This document shows, piece by piece, positions 17,205-26,156 of a DNA stretch of 64,000 bases. Under the pieces are notes generated by a model that was not told the origin of the DNA, did not search any database, and worked only from the letters and a program-made list of their open reading frames with translations. Origin of the DNA: JBFFMO01 sp041390025. Its GTDB lineage: Bacteria; Myxococcota_A; Bradymonadia; Bradymonadales; Bradymonadaceae. The DNA is taken from contig JAWKQR010000003.1 in the NCBI GenBank assembly GCA_041390025.1, forward strand, positions 186,001 through 250,000, in the 5' to 3' direction. A program made the position numbers and the translations under genes. How positions within the stretch are numbered: position 1 is the first letter of the stretch; each line of letters opens with the position of its first letter.

Positions 17205-19133
17205 CTACAGTCGCGCGGGCCGCTTCCACTCGATTCTCCAGCGCAAAAACTGGGTCCCATCTTTGTCATCGGGAAACGCCCGAAACGTAAACGGACCAAG
17301 GCGTTGGGCCAAGATTGGCAGGTCAAACATGTTGAGGGCTGGAAACGCTTGCGCCAACATCGGCACCCAAGTGGCGGGCTCACCACGCACAAAAACAATG
17401 TCATTGGTCGAGGTCACGTTCTTGATGCCTTGCAGCTCCACCATGAAGGCGTCGCGCTCAACGCCAATTCCGACCACGATGCTGTCGCCGTTCATCACAC
17501 AGAAACCTGGCGTGCCGCTTAGGGGCACGGGCTGGACCGCGGGCCCGAGCTCAAACGGTCCAGCGGGTTCGATGCCCGTGAGCGCGCTCCCAAACTCCAC
17601 GAGGTGGGTGGCGGCGAGGAGTCGATCGGCGTTGGTCGAGCTTGGTTGGACCGACGAAAACAGCAGCAGTTTGGGGTCGGTTTGATCGACGCCACCCAAC
17701 CACGCGACCTCGATGCGGTTGTAGGTTTGGATGGACGGCATCAGCGACGACAAGGGGTTGAGTGCGTTGGGGCCGGCGGCGATCAGGTTGTGCATGACGA
17801 TGAGGCCGAGCCTTGGAAGCGCTGGCCCGTAGAGCCATGGACTTGCATCGACGTCCAAAATCTCGAGCAGGCGCGTGGGCTCCTCAATGGTGGTCAGGGA
17901 CTTCCACTCGGGCTCGCGCAGGGCCGACGCGCTGAAGGCGGCCACGAGGGCGCGCTGCGAGGTCCCGATGCCCACCGAGGACGGTTGAACGTTCAGCTTC
18001 GGTTGTTTGGCTGCGATGGAATACGCGAGTTCCACGGTAAACGCCTCGTCGGTCGACGGGTCGCCTGCCGACAAGGCGTAAGAGAATCCGGGGAGTTCCT
18101 CCGATTGAATCTCCCACGCCTGAGCGCTTGTCAGCGTGTCGTTCAGCGTTTCGATCAGGTAGTCATCACGGTTGGCCGCGGCCTCCTGCGCGGACTCGGC
18201 CATGGCGAGTTGATACCCCCAAACGCGGCTCATGGCCGCGACCGAGGCTGCATCGACGTTGAGCTCGACGTCGGCATCCCACGATGCCTTTGGGGCGCTC
18301 GGACGGCCGGTTTTTGACGCGTCCCACACCGCAAGTTCTTGGAGCACTTGCAGTCGATACGCGGGAGTAACTTCGTTGCCAACAAGACCAAACGCGGTGT
18401 CCACAACGACTTTGTCTTTGACCTGCCGGATGCACACGCCGAAATCAAGCTCCGGATGCAAGTATGGCTTGCACGTGAGCTCCACGGCCGCAGCCTTCAT
18501 CTCTTGGGGCGAGACCGCCTCGAAGCCAAATGACCCGACGTTGCTCGTGATGTATGCCAACGCCATATCGGGATCGCTTGCGGGCACCAACGCGCGCATC
18601 GCAAACAGCGGAGGTTTTTTGGCGCGTTGCGCGATCTCCGAGTGCAGCCCAGGAGACGCTTGCGCACGCTCAAGGCGCGACGCTACGGCATTGACTCCGA
18701 AGCGCTCGACCAAGGCGTTTTCGACGATGTTTTGATACGCAAGACTGCTTGGCAATGGGGCAATCCCGACCACGATGGGCACGGTGGTGTCGATGCCATG
18801 GCGCGCCCACGCTTCGCCGCCGGCGCCACCTGTGAGGGATTCGAACGCGAGCAACGCGGGCTGCACCGGTGCGACCTCGTTGGCATACAGAGCGGGCTCC
18901 GATGCCCATTCAAGGAGCTCCCTGACACCCGCCAACATTCGCCCGACGTTGATACGCATGACCACCGGTGTGCCTGCGGGCAGCATTAGGGCGGCGCCTT
19001 GCCAGCCTTGCGCGCCGGGTTGCACGGTGTCGGGCAGCGTCGGCGGAGCGCTCGAACACGCGGTGACGGCCAACGCGGCCACAATGAGCAGGGTTCTAGA
19101 GGCTTGAGGCACCAATTTTTTCCAACGTTTCAC
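17205..19133 (-). CDS. Large lipoprotein of unknown function
   Basis: The 642-residue product has a lipoprotein signal (TLLIVAALAVTACSS, Cys at about 26). The start is a GTG that lies inside the end of the sixA-like gene (38-base overlap); no later start keeps the signal peptide. The mature protein is beta/alpha mixed with repeated motifs around model-like statements such as PVVMRINVGRML; similar large lipoproteins are common in Myxococcota and are of unknown role. It belongs to the same minus-strand operon as sixA upstream. Confidence 0.7.
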   Translation of the reverse strand: MKRWKKLVPQASRTLLIVAALAVTACSSAPPTLPDTVQPGAQGWQGAALMLPAGTPVVMRINVGRMLAGVRELLEWASEPALYANEVAPVQPALLAFESLTGGAGGEAWARHGIDTTVPIVVGIAPLPSSLAYQNIVENALVERFGVNAVASRLERAQASPGLHSEIAQRAKKPPLFAMRALVPASDPDMALAYITSNVGSFGFEAVSPQEMKAAAVELTCKPYLHPELDFGVCIRQVKDKVVVDTAFGLVGNEVTPAYRLQVLQELAVWDASKTGRPSAPKASWDADVELNVDAASVAAMSRVWGYQLAMAESAQEAAANRDDYLIETLNDTLTSAQAWEIQSEELPGFSYALSAGDPSTDEAFTVELAYSIAAKQPKLNVQPSSVGIGTSQRALVAAFSASALREPEWKSLTTIEEPTRLLEILDVDASPWLYGPALPRLGLIVMHNLIAAGPNALNPLSSLMPSIQTYNRIEVAWLGGVDQTDPKLLLFSSVQPSSTNADRLLAATHLVEFGSALTGIEPAGPFELGPAVQPVPLSGTPGFCVMNGDSIVVGIGVERDAFMVELQGIKNVTSTNDIVFVRGEPATWVPMLAQAFPALNMFDLPILAQRLGPFTFRAFPDDKDGTQFLRWRIEWKRPARL

Positions 19134-19632
19134 GAGGATAAAACGCGAGCATGACCGCCCTTGGCAAATGCTCGCCGCGTACGAAAGGCATGGTCGACGG
19201 AATCAGGAGATGCGCCACGTCACCGGGGCGCACATTGAACACCGCAGCACCATGCCCCGCGACCAGCAGCGATAAAACCGAGCTAATGTTTGGGTTATGC
19301 CCTACAACCACCAAACGCTGGTCCTGCGCCAACAATTTTCCGCGGGCGAGTATCTCGTCACGGGTTGCGGACGGCGGAGCGGACGGGACCAGCCCTGCCC
19401 AAGTTTCGTGGGTTCCGCCCAAGCGCATGGTGTGAATCTTGGCCGTCTGACGCGCGCGGATAAACGGGCTTGAGATCGTCAAATGCGCATCTAGGCCAAG
19501 CACGCGCAGGCCGGCCGACGACGCTTCGATCTGCAGTCGGCCATCCTCGGTAAGCTCGCGCTCGGAGTCGCCACCGGGCGCCCACTCTTGGGCAACACCA
19601 TGGCGTATCAGTAGAAGTTCAAAATCGGTCAC
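19096..19632 (-). CDS. sixA: SixA-like phosphohistidine phosphatase
   Basis: The 178-residue histidine phosphatase-superfamily protein carries the catalytic RHG (residues 10-12), the SSPFIRARQTA phosphate-binding segment and VGHNP with the second catalytic His at 112. The size and layout match SixA, which removes phosphate from His of phosphotransfer proteins; other small-molecule phosphatases of the same superfamily cannot be excluded. The start is GTG, overlapping the TGA of the TSP3 lipoprotein gene, so translation is coupled. Confidence 0.85.
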   Translation of the reverse strand: MTDFELLLIRHGVAQEWAPGGDSERELTEDGRLQIEASSAGLRVLGLDAHLTISSPFIRARQTAKIHTMRLGGTHETWAGLVPSAPPSATRDEILARGKLLAQDQRLVVVGHNPNISSVLSLLVAGHGAAVFNVRPGDVAHLLIPSTMPFVRGEHLPRAVMLAFYPRETLEKIGASSL

Positions 19633-21200
19633 GTGGGGTCACACGCATCGCCAATGCCGTCCCCGTCGGTGTCGGCTTGGGTTGGGTTCGAGTCGCCGGG
19701 GCAGTTGTCACACGCGTCGCCCACGCCATCGACGTCGGTGTCGGTGTTGGTCAGGCTGAAGGTGTCGGGACACAGGTCCGCCCCGTTTGCAAAGCCGTCC
19801 CCATCGCGGTCAGGGTCGCACAGATCGCCAATCCCATCGTTGTCCGAATCCAACTGTGTGACGTTGCTGATCCCGGGACAGTTGTCGCACGCGTCGCCAA
19901 ACATGTCGCTGTCGCCGTCGGCCTGGCTGGAGTTCTCAGCCGCGGGGCAGTTGTCGCAGAAGTCGCCCACATCGTCGTTGTCTTCGTCTTCTTGATTGGG
20001 GTTTGGAATCCCAAGGCAGTTGTCGCACACGTTTCCGATCAAATCCCCGTCCGAATCCAGCTGATTCGTATTTGCGGCCAGCGGGCAATTGTCGTCGTCA
20101 TTGACGACTGTGTCGCCGTCGATGTCGCCGTCGCACGCATCCCCAAGCAAGTCGCCGTCGATGTTGTCTTGGTCGGGGTTGTCGTCTGCAGCACAGTTGT
20201 CGCATACATCGCCCACGCCATCGTCATCGCCGTCGTTTTGCCCAGCGTTGCTGTCGTCGACGCAGTTGTCGCAGATGTCGCCGACGCCGTCGCTGTCCGC
20301 GTCGGCCTGGTCCAAGTTCTGCAGCCCAGGGCAGTTGTCGCAGGCGTCCCCAACGTTATCGAGATCGATATCGGCTTGGTTGGCGTTGCTGACGAGGCGG
20401 CAATTGTCGGTCGCGTTCGGGACGCCGTCGCCATCTTCGTCGTTGTCACAGGCGTCGCCTGCACCGTTGTTGTTGACGTCCTCTTGGCCCGGATTTGCGA
20501 TCAGCGGGCAGTTGTCTGTGGTGTTGTCCACCCCGTCGCCGTCGAGATCGTCGTCGCAGGCATCGCCAATGCCGTCGAGGTCGGCGTCTTTTTGCATGGG
20601 GTTGGCGACAAACGGACAGTTGTCGAAGTCGTCAAACTCGCCGTCGTTATCGTTGTCGAAATCACACGGGTCACCGATATTGTCGTTGTCGCGATCGGCT
20701 TGGTCAGGGTTGGCGTCGAGGGGGCAATTGTCGTCCCCATCGGCGATGCCGTCCTCGTCAAAATCGTTGTCGCACGCGTCGCCGGCGCCGTTTTCATTCG
20801 CGTCGTTTTGATCCGGATTGGGCACATCGGGGCAGTTATCATCCACGTCAGCGACCATGTCGTTGTCACGGTCGTCGTCGCAGGCATCGCCCAAGCCGTC
20901 TTCGTCGAGGTCGGCCTGGTCGGGATTGGCGATGTTGGGGCAGTTGTCGGCGCTGCCTCGCACGCCGTCGTTGTCGGGGTCGTCCATCACAGTCATGTCA
21001 ACGGTGATGTCCATGTCGGCCTGGCCTTCGTCCATGCCGGCGTCCATGGACGTGCTGTCCGCGACACATTTGTTCGCCACACAAAGCTCACCCACGAAAC
21101 AATCGCCGTCGGCGCTGCACGAGGAATCTTCGAAGGTTGGGGCGCAGCCGGCCGCCAGAAACAACGCGATCACAACCGCAGGGCGCAAAAACTTAGGCAT
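19629..21200 (-). CDS. Thrombospondin type-3 repeat lipoprotein (15 calcium-binding repeats)
   Basis: The 523-residue product has a lipoprotein signal (VVIALFLAAGCAP), a short Cys-rich segment, an acidic linker and then 15 tandem copies of the TSP3 unit DNCP...NPDQxDxDxDGxGDACD from about residue 80 to the very end. Each unit supplies many Asp/Asn ligands for calcium and a conserved Cys pair. TSP3 arrays in bacteria form rigid calcium-loaded rods in outer-membrane or secreted proteins (OmpA-like). Here no C-terminal domain follows the repeats, which is unusual. At DNA level the array is a tandem repeat of about 75-85 bases. Start is ATG. Confidence 0.9.
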   Translation of the reverse strand: MPKFLRPAVVIALFLAAGCAPTFEDSSCSADGDCFVGELCVANKCVADSTSMDAGMDEGQADMDITVDMTVMDDPDNDGVRGSADNCPNIANPDQADLDEDGLGDACDDDRDNDMVADVDDNCPDVPNPDQNDANENGAGDACDNDFDEDGIADGDDNCPLDANPDQADRDNDNIGDPCDFDNDNDGEFDDFDNCPFVANPMQKDADLDGIGDACDDDLDGDGVDNTTDNCPLIANPGQEDVNNNGAGDACDNDEDGDGVPNATDNCRLVSNANQADIDLDNVGDACDNCPGLQNLDQADADSDGVGDICDNCVDDSNAGQNDGDDDGVGDVCDNCAADDNPDQDNIDGDLLGDACDGDIDGDTVVNDDDNCPLAANTNQLDSDGDLIGNVCDNCLGIPNPNQEDEDNDDVGDFCDNCPAAENSSQADGDSDMFGDACDNCPGISNVTQLDSDNDGIGDLCDPDRDGDGFANGADLCPDTFSLTNTDTDVDGVGDACDNCPGDSNPTQADTDGDGIGDACDPT

Positions 21201-21230
21201 CGTGTGTCCTCTTGAGTCGTCCCCGGCATG

Positions 21231-21713
21231 TTACGGTGAAACCCGATCCGATGGAAGAATCGACCGGACTTTCTCGATCACCAACGGCATCGAGCCCAAC
21301 AGCCGGTGACCGTCGTCGACCTCGATCACCTCGACGCCGCGGCTTTGGCAGAACGCTCGAACCTCGTCCAAGGGCACGACGTCGTCGTGGGTGCCGTGAA
21401 TGACCACGGTGTGTGGCGGCAAAGCCGGAACGGCATCCGCAATGTCACGATGCAGCGCAGGGGCGAGCAAGACAAGCGCATGGATACGGTCAGGGACTTG
21501 GGCGTACAACAGTGCCGCGACCAGCCCTCCAAACGACGACCCGACGATGGTCAATCCGGCGGCACCGCGCGTGATTTCCTCCGCGTGGGCAAGTCGTTGC
21601 TCCAAGTCCATGCCCTGAAAATCCGGCGAGTTGACCTCGCCGAACGCCTCGGACAGCAGCTGGTACTTGGCGCCGTGTGGGCCACTTTCAAGGCCATGAA
21701 AGAACATCAACAT
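21231..21713 (-). CDS. Small alpha/beta hydrolase (YqiA-like)
   Basis: The ATG at 21713 is preferred: an excellent ribosome-binding site (GGAG, six bases before) precedes it, while longer frames extend into the palindromic repeats. The 160-residue protein starts on the first strand (MLMFFHGLESGPHG, with the oxyanion-hole HG). It has nucleophile motif GSSFGG, acid Asp in GTHDDVVPLD and His in DDGHRL. Esterase activity is expected; the substrate is unknown. An ATG at 21740 would add nine residues. Confidence 0.8.
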   Translation of the reverse strand: MLMFFHGLESGPHGAKYQLLSEAFGEVNSPDFQGMDLEQRLAHAEEITRGAAGLTIVGSSFGGLVAALLYAQVPDRIHALVLLAPALHRDIADAVPALPPHTVVIHGTHDDVVPLDEVRAFCQSRGVEVIEVDDGHRLLGSMPLVIEKVRSILPSDRVSP

Positions 21714-21786
21714 GCGGTCTCCGTTGGTCTGGCCGGCCATGATGGAGCCCGGTTGGACCCATTGCAAGCTGCCGTGTGTCGATGGT

Positions 21787-22312
21787 GGGCCGGCAACCTC
21801 CCGGTTGCCGGATTCGGCGATAGCCGAACACCGAAGGTCCCGGTGCGCTGAGCACGGGGGCCGGCAACCTCCCGGTTGCCGGATTCGGCGATAGCCGAAC
21901 TCCGAAGGTCTCGGTGCGCTGAGCACGTGGGGCCGGCAACCTCCCGGTTGCCGGATTCGGCGATAGCCGAACTCCGAAGGTCTTTGTGGGCTGCGCCCAT
22001 TCGGCAACCGGAGGTTGCCGACCCAACCGCAGGTTGACGACCCAATCGGAGGTTGGCGACCCAATCGCCCATTCGGCAATCGGACCCAATCCCCCATTCG
22101 GCAACCGGAGGTTGACGACCCAATCCCCCATTCGGCAACCGGAGGTTGACGACCCAATCGCCCATTCCGGCAATCGGACCCAATCCCCATTCGGCAACGG
22201 AGGTTGACGACCCAATCGCACATTCGGCAACCAGACCCAATCGCCCATTCGGCAACCAGACCCAATCCCCCATTCGGCAACCAGAGGTTGCCGACCCAAT
22301 CGCCCATTCGGT
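21787..22312. repeat. Two-hairpin palindromic repeat block 3
   Basis: The left third has three close copies of the GGCCGGCAACC... unit with second hairpin TTCGGC-GATA-GCCGAA and a conserved linker (CTCCGAAGGTCTCGGTGCGC). The array then switches orientation and becomes a run of short units (CATTCGGCAACCGGAGGTTG, GACGACCCAATC) of about 30-40 bases. It fills the intergenic region between the divergent hydrolase and quinone-reductase genes, so the promoters of both lie within or next to it. Confidence 0.9.
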
Positions 22313-22341
22313 ATAGAGTGGGCACCATCGTACGAGGACCC

Positions 22342-23352
22342 ATGCGTGCCATTGAACTCCCCGAATTCGGCCTTTCCAATCTGCGCGAAACCCAGCGGGA
22401 ATCACGTCCGCCGCAGCACGGCGAGGTTCAGATACGCATGCGCGCGGCCTGCCTGAACTACCGCGACCTTTTGATGGTTCAGGGCAAGTACAACCCGCGA
22501 CAACCCCTTCCGTTGGTCCCTCTGTCGGACGGCGTGGGCATCGTCGAAGCCGTGGGAACGGGTGTCACACGCTTCAAACCCGGCGACCGCGTCTGTCCCA
22601 TCTTCGCGCAGGGCTGGCACGCCGGCGAACCCACGCGTGAAAAGCTACGACGGACGCTCGGCGGTCCGGTCGATGGGACGCTGCAGCAGACGATGACAGT
22701 GTCCGAGCTCGACGCCGTTCATGCCCCCGCGGCACTGAGCGACGTCGAAGCGGCGTGTCTGCCTTGCGCCGCGGTCACGGCGTGGAGCGCGTTGTTCACA
22801 CACGGGGCGCTGAAACCCGGTGAATCGGTGTTGGTCCAAGGCACCGGCGGTGTCTCGATGTTTGCGCTGCAGTTTGCCGTCGCAGCGGGTGCGCGCGTCA
22901 TCGTGACGTCTTCAAGCGACGAGAAACTGGAGCTCGCCAAGGCGATGGGCGCCGCCCACACCATCAATTACCGTCAGATCCCCGACTGGGGCCGCACGGC
23001 GAAGGACATGGCCGGCGGAGACGGAGTGGACCACATTGTCGAGGTCGGCGGCGCAGGCACACTGACCGCCAGCCTAAAGGCTGTCCGACCCGGTGGCGCA
23101 ATCTACGTCATCGGGGTTTTGTCGGGGACGGCCGAACAGCTGAACATCATCCCCATTTTGATGCAGAACATTCGGGTGCAAGGCATTTTGGTGGGGCACC
23201 GGGAGTCCTTTGAGGCCATGAACGCGGCGATTTCCGCGCACAAGATCCATCCCCACATCAGCCACTCGTTCGCGTGGACCGACGTCTCCCAGGCGTTTGA
23301 CGTGATGTCCTCGGCAAGTCATATCGGCAAAATTGTCCTTGAGTTTGAGTAA
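22342..23352 (+). CDS. Medium-chain dehydrogenase/reductase, quinone-oxidoreductase-like
   Basis: The 336-residue protein has the GroES-like N-terminal domain (CLNYRDLLMVQGKYN) and the Rossmann fold (GTGGVSMFALQFAVAAGARV). The structural-zinc Cys cluster is absent, which places it with zinc-independent quinone reductase or alcohol dehydrogenase-like MDRs using NADP(H). The ATG at 22342 follows ACGAGGACCC; longer frames start in the repeats. It is followed three bases later by an aldehyde dehydrogenase gene, so both should act together on an alcohol/aldehyde substrate; the substrate is unknown. Confidence 0.9.
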   Translation: MRAIELPEFGLSNLRETQRESRPPQHGEVQIRMRAACLNYRDLLMVQGKYNPRQPLPLVPLSDGVGIVEAVGTGVTRFKPGDRVCPIFAQGWHAGEPTREKLRRTLGGPVDGTLQQTMTVSELDAVHAPAALSDVEAACLPCAAVTAWSALFTHGALKPGESVLVQGTGGVSMFALQFAVAAGARVIVTSSSDEKLELAKAMGAAHTINYRQIPDWGRTAKDMAGGDGVDHIVEVGGAGTLTASLKAVRPGGAIYVIGVLSGTAEQLNIIPILMQNIRVQGILVGHRESFEAMNAAISAHKIHPHISHSFAWTDVSQAFDVMSSASHIGKIVLEFE

Positions 23353-23355
23353 ACC

Positions 23356-24846
23356 ATGAAAAACTACATCGATGGTCAATGGTCTGCGCCCTCCACGGTC
23401 GACGGCACGCTGGTTCGCAACAATCCCAGCCGCCTCGCGGAGGTCCTCTACGAGCTTCACTGGAGCGTTGGCGACGTTGACCGCGCCGTAGACGCCGCGC
23501 GCCGCGCCCAAAAGCCCTGGGACCGCTTGGGGGCCGACAAACGTCGCGAGATTTTGCTTCGCTTCGCCGACGAGTTGACGGCACGCAAAGAGGCCATGGC
23601 GACGTTGATCGCCCAACAGGCCGGGAAGCCGCTGTGGGAGGCGATGACCGAAGCCGGCGCACTCCCCGAAAAGATCCGCATCATGACCGGCGAGGCGGCG
23701 CAGTACACCGCGACCGTCCATCCCGATGGACTCGCTGGGGGCTCGTTTCGCTATCGCCCACTGGGTGTCGCCGCGGTCCTTGGCCCGTTTAACTTCCCGC
23801 TGCATTTGCCCAACGGGCACATCATCCCCGCCTTGTTCCAAGGCAACACCGTCGTGATCAAACCCTCGGAGATCACGTCGGGGTGTTTCATCCCTTACAT
23901 CGAAGCTGCCGAGGCCGCTGGGATTCCTGCGGGGGTGTTGAACCTGGTGCACGGGCCGGGTCCTGTGGGCGCTGCGCTGGCCGGGCACACGGATGTTGAT
24001 GCCGTGATGTTCACGGGCAGCTACGACACCGGCCTGCGCATCAAACGCGCGACGCTCGAACAACATTGGAAGCTGCTTGCGCTCGAGATGGGCGGCAAAA
24101 ACACGTCGATCATTTTGGAAGACGCCGACATCACCCAAGCCGCCTACGACATCGCGTTCGCCGCCTACATGACGGCGGGACAACGGTGCAGCGCGACGAG
24201 CCGAATCGTCGTCGCAGACAGCGTCTTTGACGACTTCGTGGACGCGTTCCGCGACGTTTCCAAGCGCGTGACCGTGGGCGATACGCTGGGGGAAACGACG
24301 TTCATGGGGCCATTGATCAACGACGCTGCGTACCAGCGGTTTTTGCGCGCGCAGGCCGACACCGAAAACGGAAACCTTGAGTCGCTGTTGCCCGGCGGAA
24401 AAACCCGCGACGACCTGCACGGCTACTTCGTGGCGCCCGCGCTGTGGTGGTGCAAAACCTTGGACGCTCACGGGTCCCATCAGGCCGAAGAAATCTTTGG
24501 ACCCGATGTCGTGCTGTACCGCAGCACCGATGACACCCAGACCGCGGCGATCGCTAACGCCACCTCGTACGGCCTAGCCATGAGCGTGTACGGCGCCGAC
24601 GAGCAGCGCTTCGAAAACCTCGGTTACGACCTGGATGCAGGCATCTTGAACTGGAATCGCTCGACGTGCGGCGCTTCAAGCCGTCTGCCCTTTGGTGGGG
24701 TCAAACGGTCGGGCAACCACCGCGCCTCGGCCGCCCATGCCGGATTGTATTGCGGGTATCCTCAAGCCCAGCTGCGGGTCGAGCCCGGCTTCAGCCCGAG
24801 CATCAAAGACCAACGTCCGTGGAGCTTGCTCAAGCCGGAAGCATGA
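23356..24846 (+). CDS. Aldehyde dehydrogenase, AstD-like
   Basis: The 496-residue protein has the aldehyde dehydrogenase NAD domain and the catalytic Cys in GQRCSATSR; Glu in LEMGGKN is the general base. The end (WNRSTCGASSRLPFGGVKRS) and overall length resemble succinylglutamate-semialdehyde dehydrogenase (AstD), but no other arginine-succinyltransferase genes are nearby. The physiological substrate may therefore be another semialdehyde. Coupled to the MDR gene (three-base gap). Its 3' end overlaps a convergent membrane-protein gene by 17 bases. Confidence 0.85.
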   Translation: MKNYIDGQWSAPSTVDGTLVRNNPSRLAEVLYELHWSVGDVDRAVDAARRAQKPWDRLGADKRREILLRFADELTARKEAMATLIAQQAGKPLWEAMTEAGALPEKIRIMTGEAAQYTATVHPDGLAGGSFRYRPLGVAAVLGPFNFPLHLPNGHIIPALFQGNTVVIKPSEITSGCFIPYIEAAEAAGIPAGVLNLVHGPGPVGAALAGHTDVDAVMFTGSYDTGLRIKRATLEQHWKLLALEMGGKNTSIILEDADITQAAYDIAFAAYMTAGQRCSATSRIVVADSVFDDFVDAFRDVSKRVTVGDTLGETTFMGPLINDAAYQRFLRAQADTENGNLESLLPGGKTRDDLHGYFVAPALWWCKTLDAHGSHQAEEIFGPDVVLYRSTDDTQTAAIANATSYGLAMSVYGADEQRFENLGYDLDAGILNWNRSTCGASSRLPFGGVKRSGNHRASAAHAGLYCGYPQAQLRVEPGFSPSIKDQRPWSLLKPEA

Positions 24847-25105
24847 CCGAGACCAAAACCAACACACACACCATCGTGATGCCCGCGGCCGCCATGCGCT
24901 GATGTTTTTTGATCTTTTCGGGCGCGATTTTCGCCGACCACCACGCGCGAATCACAAACAGAGCCAGCGGGAGCGCGAGCGTAGGCACCGGTCCGAACTC
25001 GCGGATGCCAATGGACTTGAGGTACAAGACCAACACGCCCGAGAGCACGACCACCACGAGGCCGATCGTGTTCACGCGTGTAAATTTTGTGGTGTCGTTT
25101 GACAT
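24830..25105 (-). CDS. Small membrane protein, two to three helices
   Basis: The 91-residue product (start ATG, MSNDTTKFTRVN) has hydrophobic stretches at about residues 13-30, 38-54 and 70-90, with a Lys-rich loop (KIAPEKIKKHQ) between the second and third. No family known to me. The longer open frame upstream lacks coding character and overlaps the promoter of the divergent thiS. The 3' end overlaps the aldehyde dehydrogenase gene. Confidence 0.55.
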   Translation of the reverse strand: MSNDTTKFTRVNTIGLVVVVLSGVLVLYLKSIGIREFGPVPTLALPLALFVIRAWWSAKIAPEKIKKHQRMAAAGITMVCVLVLVSVMLPA

Positions 25106-25165
25106 TCGTTTTCCTTGGCTGGTCTTCGTTCGAAGATCGCGGCATAAGATTCCTGACCGGGAGAC

Positions 25166-25375
25166 ATGATGCAACTCAAGATAAACGGCACAGTGCACGA
25201 ATACGAACTTGAGCCAGCAACGCTTTCAAAACTGCTCGAGGTTCTAGACATCGGATCGGTCAGCGGCACCGCGGTTGCGGTCAACGACCGTGTGGTGCCC
25301 AGAAGCACCTGGGCCGACCATCGCCTCAATGAAGGCGACCGAATCGAAGTGATCCGTGCGACACAAGGTGGATGA
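25166..25375 (+). CDS. thiS: ThiS, sulfur carrier for thiazole synthesis
   Basis: The 69-residue ubiquitin-like protein ends in the required Gly-Gly (RATQGG). The C-terminal Gly is adenylated by ThiF and converted to thiocarboxylate, which ThiG uses as sulfur source. The segment VAVNDRVVPRSTW matches the family. GGGAG lies just before the ATG. The stop is one base upstream of thiG's ATG, so the genes are coupled. No thiF, thiO or thiH is in this window. Confidence 0.92.
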   Translation: MMQLKINGTVHEYELEPATLSKLLEVLDIGSVSGTAVAVNDRVVPRSTWADHRLNEGDRIEVIRATQGG

Positions 25376-25376
25376 A

Positions 25377-26156
25377 ATGGACGATGTCCTCAAGATCGGT
25401 CCCTACACGTTTAAAAGCCGGCTTTTGCTCGGGACGTCCGGGTTTCCAAACCTATCGGTCATGCGCGATGCGTTGACGGCGAGCGGAACCGAATTGGTGA
25501 CGGTCGCGATTCGGCGCCTCAACCTTGCCGCGTCCAAAGAATCCGGAGTGTTGGATGTGCTCGGCGACGACTTCACCATCCTGCCCAACACCGCCGGATG
25601 TTACACGGCGCGCGACGCGATCTTGACCGCCGAGCTTGCGCGCGAAGCGCTGCAAACCGACCTCATCAAACTTGAGGTCATCGGTGATGATCAGACGTTG
25701 TTGCCCGACGGCGAAGAACTCCTCAAGGCCGCACGCGAACTCGCTCAGGCGGGGTTTGTGGTCATGGCCTACACCAACGACGACCCAATTTTGGCGCGTA
25801 AACTCCAAGACGCGGGATGCGCGGCGGTGATGCCGTTGGGCTCGCCGATCGGCAGCGGGATGGGCATTCGCAACCCTTACAATTTCCAGATCATCCGGGA
25901 GTTGTTGGAAGTCCCGATGCTGGTTGATGCCGGCATCGGCACCGCATCAGAAGCCGCGTTTGCGATGGAGCTCGGGTGTGATGGCGTGTTGCTCAACACC
26001 GCCGTGTCCGGCGCGAAACATCCGGTGGTCATGGCGCAGGCCTTCAAGAGCGCCGTCGAGGCCGGACGGTTGGCGGCGCGGGCAGGGCGAATCCCCAAGA
26101 AGTTGCATGCTCAAGCGTCAAGCGCGATGGCGGGGCGGATCGAGCGCATCGAATGA
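25377..26156 (+). CDS. thiG: ThiG, thiazole synthase
   Basis: The 259-residue TIM-barrel protein condenses 1-deoxyxylulose 5-phosphate, dehydroglycine and ThiS thiocarboxylate into thiazole phosphate. Family markers are LLLGTSGFPN, the imine-forming Lys in LIKLEVIGD, and GAPIGSGMGI-like MPLGSPIGSGMGI. The ATG is chosen at 25377 behind AAGGTGG; an upstream GTG lies inside thiS. The stop overlaps thiE's ATG (ATGA), giving a thiS-thiG-thiE operon. Confidence 0.95.
   Translation: MDDVLKIGPYTFKSRLLLGTSGFPNLSVMRDALTASGTELVTVAIRRLNLAASKESGVLDVLGDDFTILPNTAGCYTARDAILTAELAREALQTDLIKLEVIGDDQTLLPDGEELLKAARELAQAGFVVMAYTNDDPILARKLQDAGCAAVMPLGSPIGSGMGIRNPYNFQIIRELLEVPMLVDAGIGTASEAAFAMELGCDGVLLNTAVSGAKHPVVMAQAFKSAVEAGRLAARAGRIPKKLHAQASSAMAGRIERIE

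Noticed and set aside
19677..21215. Plus-strand open frame of 512 codons
   Set aside because: Antisense to the TSP3 array; its Val/Ala-rich repeats mirror the Asp-rich codons of the real gene.
21688..22405. Minus-strand frames of about 200 codons over repeat block 3
   Set aside because: Same artefact; the real hydrolase gene starts at 21713 with a clear ribosome-binding site.
23074..24480. Minus-strand open frame of 468 codons
   Set aside because: Antisense to the aldehyde dehydrogenase and quinone-reductase genes; Arg/His-rich shadow of high-GC codons.
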